A stretch of 64,000 nt of DNA from Glandiceps talaboti (GCF_964340395.1 NC_135552.1:6200494-6264493); one strand, 5' to 3'. Counted from the first letter of the stretch, positions 1 to 49,200 are shown. Translations and numbers: made by a program. Notes: generated by a model not told the origin, from the sequence alone.

Positions 1-1070
1 GTACTACACGGTGGGAGTGCAGATGGTAACAGAGTCTTGTTTATGTTTACAAAAGGGGTCGTTCACGGTAAATGTACTGAGAACAAAGGTCAGTGAATGT
101 ACCCGAAATAAACATCTACACCTTACCTGAAATTTCCAACAAGACTACTTACCTACATACTACCCATAGGATGGAGAAATAAATATCTTAAGAAATCACG
201 TTGAGGGGAAACATACAGCGAATTTCATAGTACCGTTCAGTTTTCTGTTTGATACAACCACGCAGGAACCAATAAGAAATTGGACATGCTACACATTAAG
301 ATAGCAAGATCGAATGAGTACAGTTTCTTGCAACATTTTGTCTAAGTTAAATAACCTACATACAGACATCAAATGAATTGAATTAAATTGATTTGAATTG
401 AATTGAATTGAAGGAAAACATTGGCGCCCGAATGTCTTCATGGAGTTGCAATACATTTAAATGATTTATTTCATTTAGATTTCATTAAATGCTACCTTGC
501 TATTGACGTGTGTGGCATATGCAGTTTCTTCTTGGTTTTTCCGTCGTTGTATCAAACAGAAAAGCTGAACAGTATTGTGAAATTCATTGTATATGCATTT
601 ATGTACAACACTCAATCATCAGATAGGCAAGTGTTTCAAATGCATTGATTCTTTGGGGGTACACCAGCATACAAATTCCAATATTATGGCCAATCTTATT
701 CAGAATTTGTGTTTAGTGAGTTTATAATTATTCGTGGCCACACTGCTCTGTCACTTCGACTACATTCTAAGACACAAGACTGTTACCAATTTCACTACCA
801 TTGTGTACTGAAATTAAGACTGCTACTGATCATGACTATAGGGGAAGATAAGATAACAACTGTGGCAATTAGATGTTGTGGGTAGAAAGCTTTTTATTGT
901 AAAGCGAAACATTTATAAGTACAACAAAATCCAACAACGAGATATCATTCAGATAGACAGACATACAGACAGACAGACAGACAGACAGACAGACTTATAC
1001 AATGTGAAATTATAAAATCACAACATTGAGAAAATAACCGCTCATACTTCGTTGATGTCTTCCTATCTAG
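1..1070. other. Non-coding, upstream intron of the MBOAT gene
   Basis: No exon can be supported here. The MBOAT exon at 1071 opens in the middle of a codon, so at least one earlier exon lies to the left, and this stretch is read as intron. The longest open frame (421-648) has no family signature and no splice sites that would join it to the MBOAT frame. A short tetranucleotide array lies near 955-993. Confidence 0.6.
955..993. repeat. (CAGA)n microsatellite
   Basis: About nine near-perfect CAGA units lie in the intron before the first visible MBOAT exon. Confidence 0.9.
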
Positions 1071-4204
<3,134 letters not shown>

Positions 4205-5940
4205 ACATTATTGTCTGTAGTGTCCTTAAAGTTCGATTATTGACTTTCAATGGTGATATTTTGTACATCTTATATCGTACCTATCAATCACATTAGCCAG
4301 GTTCTGACACAGTAGGAGATGAGATCTCTCTATTGTTTCTGCCTACACTCATATTAGAGTGCTTAATTTAAACACTTCAAACCTTAACTTAACACAAGAA
4401 ATATTATCTCTCATCAATAATGGACATGAACATTTGCACACAAAGATTGGAATCCTTCACCATTACCAAGAGGCTGCTCACTTGCCCTTTGACATCCAAA
4501 GATGCTCACTTGAGTTTTGACATTGCCAAGAGGTTGTTCACTTGACCTTTGGCATTATCAAGAGGGTGCTCACTTGCCCTTGACATTGCCAAGAGGTTGC
4601 TCACTTGATGTTCAACATTACCTGGGGCTTCATGTCTTGGCCTATGACATCACCGGGAGGTTGGTCATGACAATTACCAAGAATTCACTCACTTGCCCTT
4701 TGACCTCAAGAGGTTGATCACTTGATCTTTGACATTATCACGAGGTTGCTCACTTGACCTTTGACATTACCAAGAGGTTGTTCACTTGCATGTTTATTCA
4801 TTTATCTTTCAAACAATGGATTTAGCTTTCCAGATGTCGTTGAGGCTGTACTTGTTTGGATTGCCAAATAAGTTGTAAAACACTGTAATTGTATTTAATA
4901 TATATATAGCAAAAACTCTAGCCTGTCATGACTTATTTCTGCCTTGAGCACATTTGTATTGATTAATGCTATCACAATTCCTTCGTCTTGACAAATATAA
5001 CGAATGTCTAGACCAAGAGGTTGTTTGTAATAGATGTGACATCATCCCCAAGTTATCCCATAAACCCCTGCACAACATTTCAAAATGGCTGAACACATGT
5101 CAAGTGCAGTAGAGCTTTTTTTACAAGATTTTGATGTTGTGTCATTTTATCAACCAAAATCATATGTAACGTAGAAGTGTATAGAAGGCAGAAATAGGCC
5201 TGACCAAACTACTCCTTTAAAGCAAATTAAATAACATTTTTTGTTTATGTATCATACACATATTAAGATGTTTCATCAGGATAGCACATTACCCTAGGAA
5301 GTGAATATATGAAACATTTTCAATCATATTACAAATATATAGCTGTAGGTTGTTTGGTTGTACATGCCCCTAGTATATATAATAATTTACTACTCTTGAT
5401 GCATACATGTACAATAAACAAGGTCAGCAGTTTGAGATCAAAATTCACATTTTCACATAAATTATACAAAATTTGTAAGATCATCAGTTTGGCACGAATA
5501 GTCTTTCACCTAGACACCCTTCCAAACATTGTTACCAACTTTCAAACACATTTGACAGACATTTTTAGAGTTGAAGATTTTTGACCAACTAATTTTTTTA
5601 CAAATAGGAATATGTACTTCATCAATAATACCTTCAATAATACACTTTAATTCTCCTAACAAAGTTTCAGTGCAATTTCGATGAGTAATTATGTGGATGT
5701 AAGTTTTTAATAATATTTACTGTCCAAATTCACACAACTATTTTGATTTGAACAATTTCGCAACTAAACACTCAGGTAAGGTTCACGACACACATCACGA
5801 CAGTCAGTATTAACAAGTGATTTTATTTACTATACTGAAAGAATGACCAAACACCAAAATTGACAAAGGTGACCAATATTTTTGCTTAAAAGTTGATCAT
5901 CTTTATTCTCTTTCAGTCATCTGTGATAAATAAGTTACAA
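4205..5940. other. MBOAT 3' flank
   Basis: This follows the MBOAT stop and should contain its 3' UTR. A possible AATAAA is at about 5413-5418. Apart from the degenerate tandem array at 4455-4795 I see no gene. Confidence 0.6.
4455..4795. repeat. Degenerate tandem repeat, about 30-32 bp unit
   Basis: About ten diverged copies of a unit built on the words CACTTGACCTTTGACATTAC and CAAGAGGTTG lie just after the MBOAT stop, probably in the 3' UTR. Copies vary by small indels. Confidence 0.85.
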
Positions 5941-6160
5941 GTAACACTGCAGTAAAGTACTTTCTATATGTGCTACACTCGTTTATAGCCATCATATCAA
6001 GTTTAAAAGTATACTGTTTCAGTTGGTTTATTTACAAGCCAAGCATGTGGCCTTTCTAATGTTGTAAATCAGCAAATGAAATAGTATACTTTTACACTTG
6101 ATATAGATGCTATAAACGATTATGGTATATACAGAAAATGCTTTACTTTGGTGTTATAAG
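5941..6160. mobile_element. Fold-back MITE, family F1 copy 1
   Basis: The two halves are imperfect inverted copies. The left arm contains GTAAAGTACTTTCTATATG and CATATCAAGTTTAAAAGTA. The right arm gives the same words on the other strand, ending near CAGAAAATGCTTTACTTT. The same family recurs at 6388-6612 and 36620-37160. No transposase is present. Target duplication was not resolved. Confidence 0.8.
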
Positions 6161-6387
6161 TTGTACCAGGTCGCACTTAAAGTCACACTCACAGTTTGGC
6201 AAATACTGTCGGAGTGGAAGATTTGACCAAAAATAACATTGATGCAAGAAAAAAATTGTTACTGGCAGTGTATTTCATATCCACACTGAGTGTATTCAAT
6301 TGAGCAAACTGAAGATATCATAAGTAAGCCTTGTTTGATAATGGGCATTTGAATTTTATCACAAATTAGAATAATGTTTACAACCCA

Positions 6388-6612
6388 TAATACCAAAGTA
6401 AAGCATTTTCTGCATGTACCACAATCGTTCATAGCATCCATATCAAGTGTTAAAAGTATACTGTTTCATTTGTTAATTGATCATATTAGAAAGGCCTCAT
6501 GTTAGGCTTGTAAATAAACCAATTAAAACAGTATACTTTTACACTTGATATGAATGCTATAAATGAGTGTAGCACATAGAGAAAGTGCTTTTATACTTCA
6601 GTGTTACTCGTT
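6388..6612. mobile_element. Fold-back MITE, family F1 copy 2
   Basis: It has the same arms as copy 1, with ATATCAAGTGTTAAAAGTA on the left and TACTTTTACACTTGATATG on the right. It lies 228 bp from copy 1, in the XPB 3' flank. Confidence 0.8.
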
Positions 6613-6981
6613 GTATTAGTACACGACCAAGTAACTTGTTACCATGTCGAATTATTTCAAGTTCCAACGTTAACCTTTACTGACATTATCACAAATCATT
6701 TGAAAGATTTACATTATTACAAACTGTGGTTAAAGACATGCAGTGTCTTACATAATTGCAATGATTATTTTGAATAAAGTAAAACAAATGTTTAATTTCA
6801 AAATACTTCTGCCGACTGCTTTCTTGGAAGGAATGCTTCTTAAAAATGACTGTTATGTATGGAAAGGAACATCCTTGATTGCAATGGTCTGAATGCAATG
6901 CAAATGTCTTCTTTGTCTTTTGGATACCAATGCTGTTTATTGAATTGGTAATAAGTTGATAATAGATAACACAGGGAATGG

Positions 6982-6987
6982 TTTATT
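6982..6987 (-). promoter_or_regulatory. Candidate polyadenylation signal of XPB
   Basis: AATAAA on the minus strand, about 520 bp past the XPB stop. A second candidate is at 6936-6941. Which is used is not known. Confidence 0.35.
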
Positions 6988-7014
6988 ACTTGGTATACAT
7001 ACAAGCAGGTTGTG

Positions 7015-7300
7015 ATATAAAACCTTGACTGACAACCAGGAACTAGGTATTGATGCAAAACCAGGTGTTCATGTACAACCAGGTGTGACTGACAACCAGG
7101 TATTCATGTAAAACCAGGTGCTGACTGATAAACAGGTGTTGATTTAAAATCAGATGTTGACTGACAACCAGGTGTTTATGTAAAACCAGGGGTTGAGGTA
7201 AAACCAGGTGCTGACTGACAGCTAGGTGTTTGACAACCAGGAGTTGAGGTAAAACCAGGTGTTGATGTACAATGAGGTGTTTAACAACCAGGTGTTAGCT
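7015..7300. repeat. Degenerate tandem repeat, about 17-18 bp unit
   Basis: About 15 variants of a unit with the core ACCAGGTGTTGA alternate with either ATGTAAA or CTGACA. They lie directly downstream of the XPB stop, so probably within its 3' UTR. Confidence 0.85.
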
Positions 7301-7507
7301 ATAAATCACCACTGAAGATGTTTTTGAGTAGTGAAAATTAAATTCACTTTCACATGTTCTGTCTACAAAATTTCATCAAGACAGAAACTGAGTCAACATT
7401 TAAATATATACCATTTGGCACTTCTTTTGAACACATGCAAAAATGTCTGTTTTTGCCCCTGTCTCTGTTGTACTAATAGCTCTCTCTTTAGGTCAGACTC
7501 TTCATTT

Positions 7508-40391
<32,884 letters not shown>

Positions 40392-40527
40392 TACGATATT
40401 ACGCTATTTACAATAAAGGAAACAATTCGTGGACCACCGTTTGAGTGATGTTCTTGCTTACGATGTAAACACAACCATAGTTGACGTAGATTGCTCAAGT
40501 CCGAAGAGGATGCAGTGTTAGCAATCT

Positions 40528-40543
40528 ACTTCCTGTGACGTCA
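40528..40543. promoter_or_regulatory. ETS-like plus CRE composite site
   Basis: ACTTCCTG (40528-40535, GGAAGT on the minus strand) directly abuts the palindromic CRE TGACGTCA (40536-40543), 137 bp upstream of the XPB ATG. Confidence 0.6.
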
Positions 40544-40715
40544 TCAGCAAAACGTACAGTAAATCGCTGCGTATAAATCCCTTCCTTTGGTCCAAAATAT
40601 TAACATCTACTAAATAAAATAAAGAATTAATAATAAGTAAAATACTTATATTTATTTGCTGAAAATCAAGAAAACTGAATGACCATTCTAATACCCATAA
40701 TGCAATACACTATCC

Positions 40716-40726
40716 AAAATGGCAGC
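40716..40726 (+). promoter_or_regulatory. YY1-like site AAAATGGCAGC
   Basis: One mismatch from AANATGGCGGC. YY1 sites in this orientation often lie just downstream of the start of transcription. The ATG inside opens a 7-codon upstream frame that stops at TAA. Confidence 0.45.
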
Positions 40727-40729
40727 CCC

Positions 40730-40784
40730 CAGTGCAAAATAATTAAACGAAGAACGCATTCGGCAAAAATAGATGAATTTTAAG
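40730..40784 (+). other. Possible 5' non-coding first exon of NOM1 (end only)
   Basis: TTTTAAG|GTGAGTAAC at 40784/40785 is a strong donor. Together with the acceptor TTTGCAG at 41348-41354, just before the NOM1 ATG, it could splice out 570 bp. The 5' end of the exon cannot be fixed. Confidence 0.35.
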
Positions 40785-41355
40785 GTGAGTAACTTGTAAT
40801 ACTTCATTGGGCGAACATGTCACATAAATCATTAAATTCTCCAGTACACTGACTTAGTGTAGACCAATTTGTTAAAACCGTTCTCCTATCCCGTCCTGCA
40901 CGTAGTCGTAATGTAACACGTGCGATCACAAAACAGTCATGACATGTATGTATGTATGTGCCATCACAGGGACATGAATGATGTACACGTTGTATTTCTT
41001 TATTGATTGTTGTTTTCCTAACGAAAACATGAATCCTGCTACTACAAATGTAGCCTACACTATACTATCTAATATAAATGTAGGCGAAATAATAAATGTA
41101 TTCAAGTCATGGCGTAATTATATTTACCCTATGTACACAAGGAAAATAAAAATCTTAAGAAATATTACAGGTCCCTGTGATCTCTGTTTGTAATTGAGAT
41201 GACAAGACCACAGTAAAGAGAGAGTAAAGTAATGGAATCTTGCAATGATCTGCAAGTACATAAATGTGATGTGAAGTTGATTACTACCTCAACAATAGTG
41301 AAATGTAACGTGTGGTTTGTTTTATGATTATTTTGAAAAATTAAGGGTTTGCAGA

Positions 41356-44300
41356 ATGAAAAGAAAACAAGACAAGAAGAAGAAAGGACGCTCTCACTTG
41401 AAGAAAGTCAGTTCTGAGGTAGAAAAATGGAGTGAAAAACAAGGCACTGTGGGTGATCATGAGGGATCACTCTTTTCAACAAAACTAGGAAAATCAAGGA
41501 AACAGAGGAGAAAGGAAGCAAGAAAATTAAAGAAGGCAAAAAAGTTTGAATTTTTGACCAAGAAGAAGGTACATGTACATATACTCCCTGCAGTGTGAAT
41601 AAGAAATATCTTAAGTACAGTGTCGCTAGAACAGTAAATAGAAAAAATATAGACCCATGAAGTATATGTATCCTGATTAGATATGTTATCAAGTACAGCA
41701 AATCTCAGCAGATGAGAGTTAGAACCCATTAATCTGTTACAGAAGCATATTTGTCTGCTGTGTATCATGCAGTGAAAAATATTAACTCAGAATTGGCAAT
41801 GTATCTCAGACAGTGCCATTAAGAAATCTATGGCTTTATGACAGTGTGTATTCTTGCAAGCAGTGCCCTTTTGATGTCAAATATTTATTGTTCTCATATT
41901 TTATTTATTTATGGAAAGTCTAATTTTGCTCACACTAAGGTGACAAGATTGTAAAACCCTCCTAATATTAGTCTGTGGGCCGACCCCTGAAAAAAAACCT
42001 CCAGAAATAGAAATTTTTGTAGGGGGTCTTGGTTACTACAAGATCTTTGCAGATATTATTTGTATATAGTAATATTGCTAATACCAAATTTAAAATGTTC
42101 GACAAAAAGTATTTGCACTTGTTTAGTAAATTTGACAAAAACTCATTTTTTTACTTTTTTTCACTCAAAATTGACATTTTGGCAAAATCTTGGTAGATAT
42201 TTATTGCTCACTGTATCATTATAACAAATGTGGATACTTGTAACAAAATTAATACCAAATGTTTGGTAAATTTGACCAAAAATGTCATTTTTGTCACTTT
42301 TTTCACACAAAATCAACATTCTTGAACAATGTCCAGTCTACAGGATCTTAGTTATCTTACTTATAGCAATCAAATACTGATAATGAATGTTTTGTATGGA
42401 AAATAAATTCATATATTTTTTAAATTTGACCAAAAATGCCATTTTTTGACTTGTGTACAGTCAGGGCAGAACCAATCCAATCTAAAAGACACAGGAGTAG
42501 AATTGTCTACTAAAAGTCAAGGTGACCAGGTAAAGAAGAAAAAGAAGAAAAAGGGGAGTGCAACAAAAACTTCCAAAACAAATGAAACAAATAAAGGCAA
42601 AGCAAAGGTAAGATGTGTAGTTTTCAGTTTATATACAGAGAAATGTAATGTCTGAAAAACATGTTGATTATAAAACATGAGAAAGAAAGGTAATATAAAA
42701 CTACAGTAATGCGGAGAAAAAATACAGAGCAATAAACAGACATGATAAGGTTGAATTTTGTATTAGGTTATATGTGTAAGTTCAATGAAAGAATGTTTGG
42801 TAATTATTGAGCATATATAAAATTAATGATTATAGTATTAGTAATTATACTGTAGTGTTAATTTTTATATCAGGTTTTCATTAACTATCTTTGATTGAAG
42901 CACTTACTACTGATGGCATAGACCCATATTGGCACAACAGCCGTAAGAACTTCAATTCCCTGGGGCGCATACATTCCATAGCAGCCTCTCTAAGCATATT
43001 ACAAATTTAAAACACATTAAAAGATTAAATGATTGATTCACATTACAACCTCTATCCTATCACATACCCAAATATACAACTAGGGTGACTGGGGCATAAC
43101 CAATGTTCACAATTTGCCCTAGAACTTTAACCATTCAGAAACAAATGTCAGTGGGAGGCCCAAACTGATGATGATATACAGATTCTGAGCCAACCACTTT
43201 GAACATTCTACCATCATGACCCGACAATGTAACAGTAATAGGAACTAATCAATCTGACTTTCTTTCAGTCTTTGTTAAGTTTGTTTACATTGATTTTCTT
43301 ATTTGTTTGTTTGTGCCTATTAGACTATAGAACAGACAAAACTGGAGAAGTTAATTGCTGATAATGAAAAGGAAGATCAAGTTATCCACAAACTTGAAAA
43401 GAAACTAAAATTAGACAAAAGGAAAAAGTTAGCCACAGCTTTCAGAGATGATGGTCTAGATGGTATCCTTTTAATGACTTTGTCAGAATTTTATTTTCTT
43501 TATTTAAAGTATAATTTGTGAAATAAACTAACTTGTCTTTTAAAATGCAGAGAATCCCAAAATTTGTCCTCGAATAGAGAACACACTTTCACATCCCATT
43601 GGGAGCAGGCAAGAACAAGATGGCGGACATAATGGATGATCACACATCAACTCTGAAACTCGTTGTTATTAAACTATAACCTAATTTTTGCTCCCTATTA
43701 GATTTTATTATGAGTACAGGAAGATTTTGTCAGCAAACAAGCCATTACTTACAAAAATTGCACATATTTTCTGTTTGAATGTGTACAACTTGGCTTGTGT
43801 GTATGATAACTTAAAATAACTTAAACCAACAATAAGAGAGTGAAATAGTCCTGAGCTCGAGTATATTGGAAGCATTGCCAAACTTACACAGCGTTCTTTG
43901 TAGACTCTCTCACAGCCCTTGGAACTTCGCATTACTCTAAAATTAAAGCTAAACATACTCCATGACTGTACTCGAATATCCTTGTACTGCGCGCCCTCAT
44001 CGACCACATAGGGATAACTTCGTTAACGTGTGACTGCGACGCTCTGTGTCACACGTCAATGAATAGTTATCTCTATCATGGTCGATGAGGGGGCACAGTA
44101 CAAGGATATTCGAGTACGGTTATATAGCTGGTATTGGTACATACAAATTAATTCGTTTAGCTTTAATTTCAGTAAAGCAAAGCTCCGAGGGCTATGAGAG
44201 AGTCTACGTCCTTTGCCATTCCCAAACATGTTTGTTCTTGCTTCAAATACAAAGCACCCAAATGCATTCATCATAGATATGTATGTTGGTGTTTTTTCCA

Positions 44301-46215
44301 TAACTGCAACAATTCAGATTTGTTGGAGTTTTGTGATTCGGAAAACAGGGCATCCCTGATAGATTATGATCAGGGAAATATCTTTGATGAGGAAGAGAGT
44401 AACAGTGATCAAGATTTGAGTGATGATGAAATAGCTGTAGCTGTGTTTGGTAAAAAGAAAAGTAATTCTTTGAAGGAGTCAACTATAGGAAAGTCAAGAA
44501 AGCAAGCAAAGAATATGATTGATGAGGATAATTCGGTGCAAAGAAGTGGGGGAGAAAATGATGACGAGGAAGAGGATGGAGAAGAGAAAGAGTGGGAAGG
44601 TGAAGGAGGGGATGGAGAGAGGGAGGATGATGATGGGACAGATTATGAGGAAGATGGAGAAGAGGGGGAGGAAGAGGAATTCATAGTCAATGACCATAAT
44701 TCAGATGGATCAGAAAATGAATATGAATCTGATGACAATGTCAGGACAAAACAGGATCTTGAAACCATCCATGATAACGGTATTAGAAAAAAAAGGAAAG
44801 CAATCAATGAAGGTGATCAAGACAAGCAAAATGTTCACAAGAAGAGGACGAGAACTGATGATGCTGAGGGACATCAGAATAAATCTACAGATGACGACGA
44901 ATCAGATAACAGTGACATTGCCATTGAAACAAATGAAGACCCGGTGGTAGAAACCCCCGGAAAGAAAAAGAGGAAAAGGAAAAAAGAGGAAGTGAAATAT
45001 GATATATATGGACGAGTTATCAGTGGGGAAGAAAAGACGGCTGGTGAGACGTATGTACCACCTCAACAGAGAGCTAAAATGATGGCAAGGGATGACAATA
45101 AAGAGAAGTTAGACAGGTTACGAAGACAGATGAAAGGTTATTTGAACAGGTGAATGTTTGTCTTTTTTAGTGGTAACCTTTTTTTGAGCACAACTTGCCT
45201 ATTATTTGTCAAGACAAAGAGATTGTGGTAAGTGAAAATCATCACCCGAGGCTTTCTCATAAACCCTTGCTGAAAATATCCAAAATAGCCAAACACATGG
45301 CTAGTGCATTTGTGCTTCTTTCCAAGAATGCAAAGTTGAGTTACCAAGGTGCTAATTTATCACCCAAAATTATATGCAAGTTGGTAATCAATGCAAGTGT
45401 ACTAAAGGCAAATACAAATCCTGACTTCACTGTTCCTGTAGTTTCTGTGGGATTAACAAAATACTACACTGGTGCACAGGAATACATAATTATATTCCGT
45501 TGTTAATATTTTGCCTTTCCATTTTTTTCACCTCTAGACTAAGTGAATCTAACATGCAGTCTATCTGTACACAAATAGAAGAACTATATCTGAAACACAG
45601 CAGAAATGGTAAGGAAATAATATTGATCATTTCCACCAACCTGTCATGATAGTTATCTGTTGTGTTTTTTGTAGATGATGTAGTTATGAAGCCAGTATGT
45701 TTGGTAATAATTAAGTTCCTGTACCACCACCAATGGTTCTTATTGCTTTTGGGTAACATTTCACCTGTTCAGGTCGACAGACTTGGTCAAACTATCCATT
45801 TGCTGGGTTTACCGCTAGGTGGCAAACGAATAGCTTGACAAAGCCTGTCGACCTTTCCAGGCAAAACGTTACTAGTAAGTAATAAGAACCCTTGGTCATG
45901 ATACAAGAACATATTATTGCTATGTTTTACCGACCTGATAAACAGTGTACCCTCTAATGATAGCCAAATTTTGTTGTTGTGAGTCATAATGAGAAAAATG
46001 TCATTTCTTGCAAGTTACCACATAGTAAGAGATAGGGGAACACCAAATTTTGGTGCATGAATAGAGATTATGTGCGTCAATGGCGTGTCAAATTGACTTA
46101 GAGGGCACACTGCTGATGAACATGTTTGAGGATATCAGTATGTTTGATGTTTGTATATGCCTGAGTGGCTGTGAGTATGTTGTATAATATGTATATTGTG
46201 TAAATAGGTGTTTGG

Positions 46216-46282
<67 letters not shown>

Positions 46283-49200
46283 CATGTGTGCACCCTGCTT
46301 TTAGGCTGTCCATTGTAACACCTAAGTCTACATGACTGAGACACTACAATAACAATTATTTTATTTATCTAAACCAAACCTTTCAGATATGAGTGAGACA
46401 CTCAGCAGTTTGATATTTGAAGTGTGTATATCACATACAGCAACTCCAGAAAGACTAGCAATGGAACACATGATGTTACTCTCTTTATTACACAGTAAGG
46501 TTGGCAGTGAAGTCGGTAAGTAACAGGTACAAAATTAATGTATATATGGACTATAATGTAAGGTTGGCAGCGAAGTCAGTAAGTTACATGTGTATACAGA
46601 CTGTAATGTACATGTAAGGCTGGCAGTGAAGTTGGTAAGTACTACAATACTCAAAAAGTCTCACTGCTTTAATAACCGATTCCTAAGTTGGCCACCCCTT
46701 AGGCAGGGAGACCTGTGAATCTATTTAGATCGTTAGTTTGAAAGGTAAAGCATTAAAATGAGTTGGCTTCTCACCACCGCCTCGAGGATAGAAAGACATC
46801 TTGGAATGATTCACGGAATCTACCAGTTGACACGTTAACTCAGCTGGTTAGAGCACTCTGACTAGTGTTTAGGGGGACGTGGGTTCGATTCCCACATGTG
46901 TCACTTTTCCTCCCTCATTCATAACAAATTCATTCAATACTGATATCATTATTGCATACCCATATGCAAATGAGTGTGCAAACATTTTATGTACACAAAA
47001 CCACATGAAAGCGCAGTCATGGTAATGAAATTTCCTGTTTGGGATAAATGTACACCATATAATTATCCTTGAGTGCGAGAATGGCTACTTAGGATATTTA
47101 AACCCAGTGTTTATTCTGCACTCTCATTCACTTCACCCATAAAAGTATGACTACAGTGAAGTCATACAGATATCCCAATTACACCACAATGACACCCACT
47201 CACCAAAAGCTACAAAAGTATTGTTTTTATTACTTCAAATTGAAGTTTAGCTATGAAGTAGGTAATATTGGAAGATAGTTAATATTCTTGTAAACTATAG
47301 ACAGTACATGTAGTAACTTTATCATATCCTCGGTATCACTTCCGATGTAATCCCAGCACACTTCACCCAAATATGGCATAGTTGATATCTGTTTATTCAG
47401 TGATTTGGATTTGGTTTTTTTCTCACTAGCTTGTGAAAAAATAATGTTTCACTATCATTTTATATGGTTAATATGTGATTTAGATGATGGTTCTGTGCCA
47501 CTACATAGGATATATGATAAAAACTTTACGGCCCAGATATGGGTTTTGCGGACCTCAGTCATACAACTTACAGGCCCTAAGTCAGCCCCTTCCATCATAC
47601 ATCTGTCTGCAAAACCAAAATCCAGGCCGTAAAGTTCACTATGATTCATCGTCCAAATTAATGTGTAGCACAGTGTAAGACTATCAATGTTCATGTAAGC
47701 TGAATTTCTGTTGAGTAAAACTTTCATGTTTTGCTTCTAAAGGAGAATACATTGTGTCTTGAAGTACTATTGGTAGACTATTGTAGTCATATGGCTCACA
47801 TTGTTTTTGATATTTTTTATCTGCAATTTTCTCTGCGAAATGTTTGCTATGTTAAAATCCTGCATTTGATTACAACACATGGTTAATAGTACCATACTAC
47901 ATTGTAGTTTCAGCATGGCTGTCGATAACCGTTAACATAATTTCTGTGAGTTTTAAAACGTCTCCACATAGCCAGTTCTTTCATGTTTGCACTCCTTCAT
48001 ATTCATGAGTCTTCTATTCCTTGCAGGTGCACATTTCCTTCAGAACCTTGCCAAGAAATTGAATGATGTCTACCAACAAAATGACAATTATGGAGAAGGC
48101 AAGGAATGTGATAACGTTGTCTTACTCTTTGCCCATCTCTACAATTTTAAGGTAAGGCTTGTCTTTCATATATTCAAATATCTAAAAATTATTGTGCTGT
48201 ATATCAAATATAGAATATACAGTATACAACAAGATGTTATTCCTCAATAGTTTTCTTTGTTCAACAAAGGAAAAAATGAACAACCTAAGGGGGCTTTGTC
48301 ACTACTCATCTAGCAACTCATAGTGACAAACCCCTTAGGTCACAAGTATTTTCTGGCTGAATGAAGAAAAATATTGGAGAATAACATAATTATTCTAATG
48401 CCAGTAATATCAAAGAAAAAGCAAGGAAAGTAATGGCAGTTTTGAATGTTTTGACTCGTATTTCAAACACAGCAAAACTAATGATGTTGACACATATTGT
48501 CATGGTTTAGAATGACCAGGATAGAAATTCCATATTTTTTTCTTCAACTTGTGCATGGTATAATTTCCCCCATACCTACTGTTACTATTCTTCTTCATCT
48601 TCAAAATTGTGTGGATCGTCATCTATCTGAGTGTTATCCCATAATTGTGTTCATATATGTACAGAGAACAGAAAGAGTCCCGTCGTTAACAATTGATTTG
48701 AATGTGTTTGTTAAGTTTGACTGAATTGTGTCAGTGGAAAAATTATTTCCAGTGTCTATTGCCAAAAGAAAAATAAGGAAAGGTTCACAGTGAGTGTTAG
48801 GCTTTATGTAGTAGGGTTATTCCCAAGCTATCTATCTATCTATCACTTTATTGGACTGAGGAAATTTTATCTCAACAAGTGTTTAAGGTATACATTATAT
48901 CTGGTCATGCACATGGAAGAAGCAGCTTATCAGGATGTCCTATTGTTACTTATTCCTGATTCCTGATCTTTGCACAATTATCAATGAGAATATATTCCTG
49001 ATCTGGTAAATCAATGTCAAATATTTAACAGGAGCCTCAGTATTCAACTATTGTTAATGTTGGCCACACTTCTGGTTCAAAAGCTGTTAAATGATTCTCA
49101 GCACACCTAGTGGCCAAACTAGATAATCTTTTGTTTTTCAGATAACTGGAATAGTTTATTCACAACAACTATATCTTATATGAACATTAATTGAACTGAT

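Larger units (their letters stand above)
40392..41355. promoter_or_regulatory. Shared divergent promoter region of XPB and NOM1
   Basis: 964 bp separate the XPB ATG (minus) from the proposed NOM1 ATG (plus). The stretch contains an ETS-like motif next to a perfect CRE, a YY1-like site and a good donor ending a possible non-coding NOM1 exon. No TATA box is placed convincingly. Bidirectional promoters with ETS, CRE and YY1 sites are common for housekeeping gene pairs. Activity here is inference. Confidence 0.65.
46642..48026. other. NOM1 intron 6, rest
   Basis: Contains the tRNA-like sequence and a small fold-back listed separately. No exon otherwise. Confidence 0.6.

Noticed and set aside
421-648. 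75-codon open frame left of MBOAT
   Set aside because: No family signature, begins with TTG and cannot be spliced into the MBOAT frame.
44194-44317. Open frame extending upstream of NOM1 exon 4
   Set aside because: It overlaps a fold-back element, and an acceptor at 44317 joins exon 3 in the right phase with the conserved DGLDD context.
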